A model generated the notes under the pieces. It did no database searches. It was not told where the DNA came from and was given only the letters and a program-made list of their open reading frames with translations. The translations under genes and the position numbers were made by a program. A stretch of 64,000 bases of DNA from Novosphingobium sp. 17-62-19 (lineage in GTDB: Bacteria; Pseudomonadota; Alphaproteobacteria; Sphingomonadales; Sphingomonadaceae): positions 1 to 64,000 of the forward strand of contig NZ_NCII01000003.1 of assembly GCF_002256775.1 (NCBI RefSeq). The letters are read 5' to 3'. The first letter of the stretch is position 1. Every line of letters begins with the position of its first letter. Shown piece after piece: positions 63,549 through 64,000 of this stretch.

Positions 63549-64000
63549 TCAAAGCACCTCGAACAGGCCAGCCGCGCCCATGCCGCCACCCACGCACATG
63601 GTGATAACGACATAGCGAACGCCGCGCCGCTTGCCTTCGATCAGGGCATGGCCCACGCAGCGCGCGCCGGTCATGCCAAAGGGATGGCCGATGGAAACCG
63701 ACCCGCCATTCACGTTCAGCCGGTCATCGGGAATGCCCAGCCGGTCGCGGCAATAGAGCACCTGCACGGCAAAAGCCTCGTTCAGTTCCCACAGGCCGAT
63801 ATCGTCGATGGACAGATCGAACCGCTTTAACAGGCGCGGAATGGCAAAGACCGGGCCGATGCCCATTTCATCAGGCTTGGTCCCCGCCACGGCCATGCCG
63901 ACATAGCGCCCCAGCGGGGTCAGCCCGCGTGCTTTCGCCACATCGGCTTCCATCAGCACGGTTGCTGCGGCGCCATCGGCAAGCTGGCTGGCGTTGCCCG
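63549..64000 (-). CDS. Thiolase (acetyl-CoA acyltransferase), C-terminal part
   Basis: The last 150 residues of a thiolase; the N-terminus lies beyond the window. Visible are [12 protein letters not shown] at the edge, the [11 protein letters not shown] loop, the histidine in [17 protein letters not shown] and the second cysteine in [16 protein letters not shown]. It cleaves 3-ketoacyl-CoA, or forms it, in the same operon as the acyl-CoA ligase and tandem TetR. Confidence 0.9.
   Translation of the reverse strand, partial: GNASQLADGAAATVLMEADVAKARGLTPLGRYVGMAVAGTKPDEMGIGPVFAIPRLLKRFDLSIDDIGLWELNEAFAVQVLYCRDRLGIPDDRLNVNGGSVSIGHPFGMTGARCVGHALIEGKRRGVRYVVITMCVGGGMGAAGLFEVL

Noticed and set aside
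61667..63604. A 645-residue plus-strand frame opposite the acyl-CoA ligase
   Set aside because: It is the antisense of a well-recognised AMP-binding enzyme and has the same H/R/Q-rich shadow composition.
1..64000. CRISPR arrays, rRNA and tRNA genes
   Set aside because: I found no regularly spaced direct repeats, no cloverleaf-like stretch in the gaps and no rRNA segment; a covariance-model scan would be needed to exclude a tRNA fully.

Overview
The window reads as a GC-rich alphaproteobacterium of the Sphingomonadales, most likely Novosphingobium or a close relative. The grounds are the Caulobacter-type TonB receptors, a SapC / cupin / tryptophan-halogenase-like set next to glycoside hydrolases, a Caulobacter-type Weimberg operon, and heavily GC-biased codon use. 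This placement is inference from gene content; no marker gene is present.

Layout. (1) 0-6 kb: housekeeping genes (trhO with its 3' end replaced, maiA, an aminotransferase, a secreted protein, an SLC13-type permease, a winged-helix-like protein). A 267-bp MITE with 31-bp perfect terminal repeats sits exactly in the stop codons of two convergent genes. (2) 6-20 kb: pentose core. It holds a sugar lactonase, a FucP-type transporter, alpha-ketoglutarate semialdehyde dehydrogenase, a GH43 lipoprotein, xylulokinase and xylose isomerase, a second GH43, a GntR/FCD regulator and a GH95. (3) 20-34 kb: a xylan/hemicellulose utilisation locus. The leftward operon is TonB receptor, flavin-dependent halogenase-like enzyme, GH3 and GH8; the rightward operon is SapC, JmjC-type cupin, CE1-like esterase and GH27. 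The receptor carries an amber codon at codon 84. (4) 34-35.4 kb: a low-GC RES-domain gene that looks foreign. (5) 35.4-44.6 kb: GH51 arabinofuranosidase, sugar porter, LacI regulator, then a Weimberg operon xylX / xylose dehydrogenase / xylonolactonase / acetylesterase with overlapping start and stop codons. (6) 44.7-50.6 kb: GMC oxidoreductase, a second, intact TonB receptor and a PhoD-type phosphatase. (7) 50.6-53.9 kb: a maintenance block of ParE/Phd toxin-antitoxin and plasmid-type ParA/ParB. (8) 54-64 kb: an acyl-CoA catabolic cluster with three acyl-CoA dehydrogenases, two MFS transporters, a tandem-TetR regulator, an acyl-CoA ligase and a thiolase running off the end.

How it works together. 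Extracellular and periplasmic enzymes (GH8, GH3, GH43, GH51, GH27, GH95, acetyl and CE1-like esterases) would strip and shorten arabinoxylan or xyloglucan, TonB receptors import oligomers, and MFS porters take up pentoses. Xylose can then go through the isomerase/kinase route or the oxidative Weimberg route. The xylonate dehydratase needed for the second route is not in the window. A repeated operator-like motif, close to TGATAGCGCTACC, lies upstream of five transcription units including the lacI gene, which points to one local LacI regulon. The parAB block and toxin-antitoxin pair suggest that the DNA is a megaplasmid or chromid, or descends from one.
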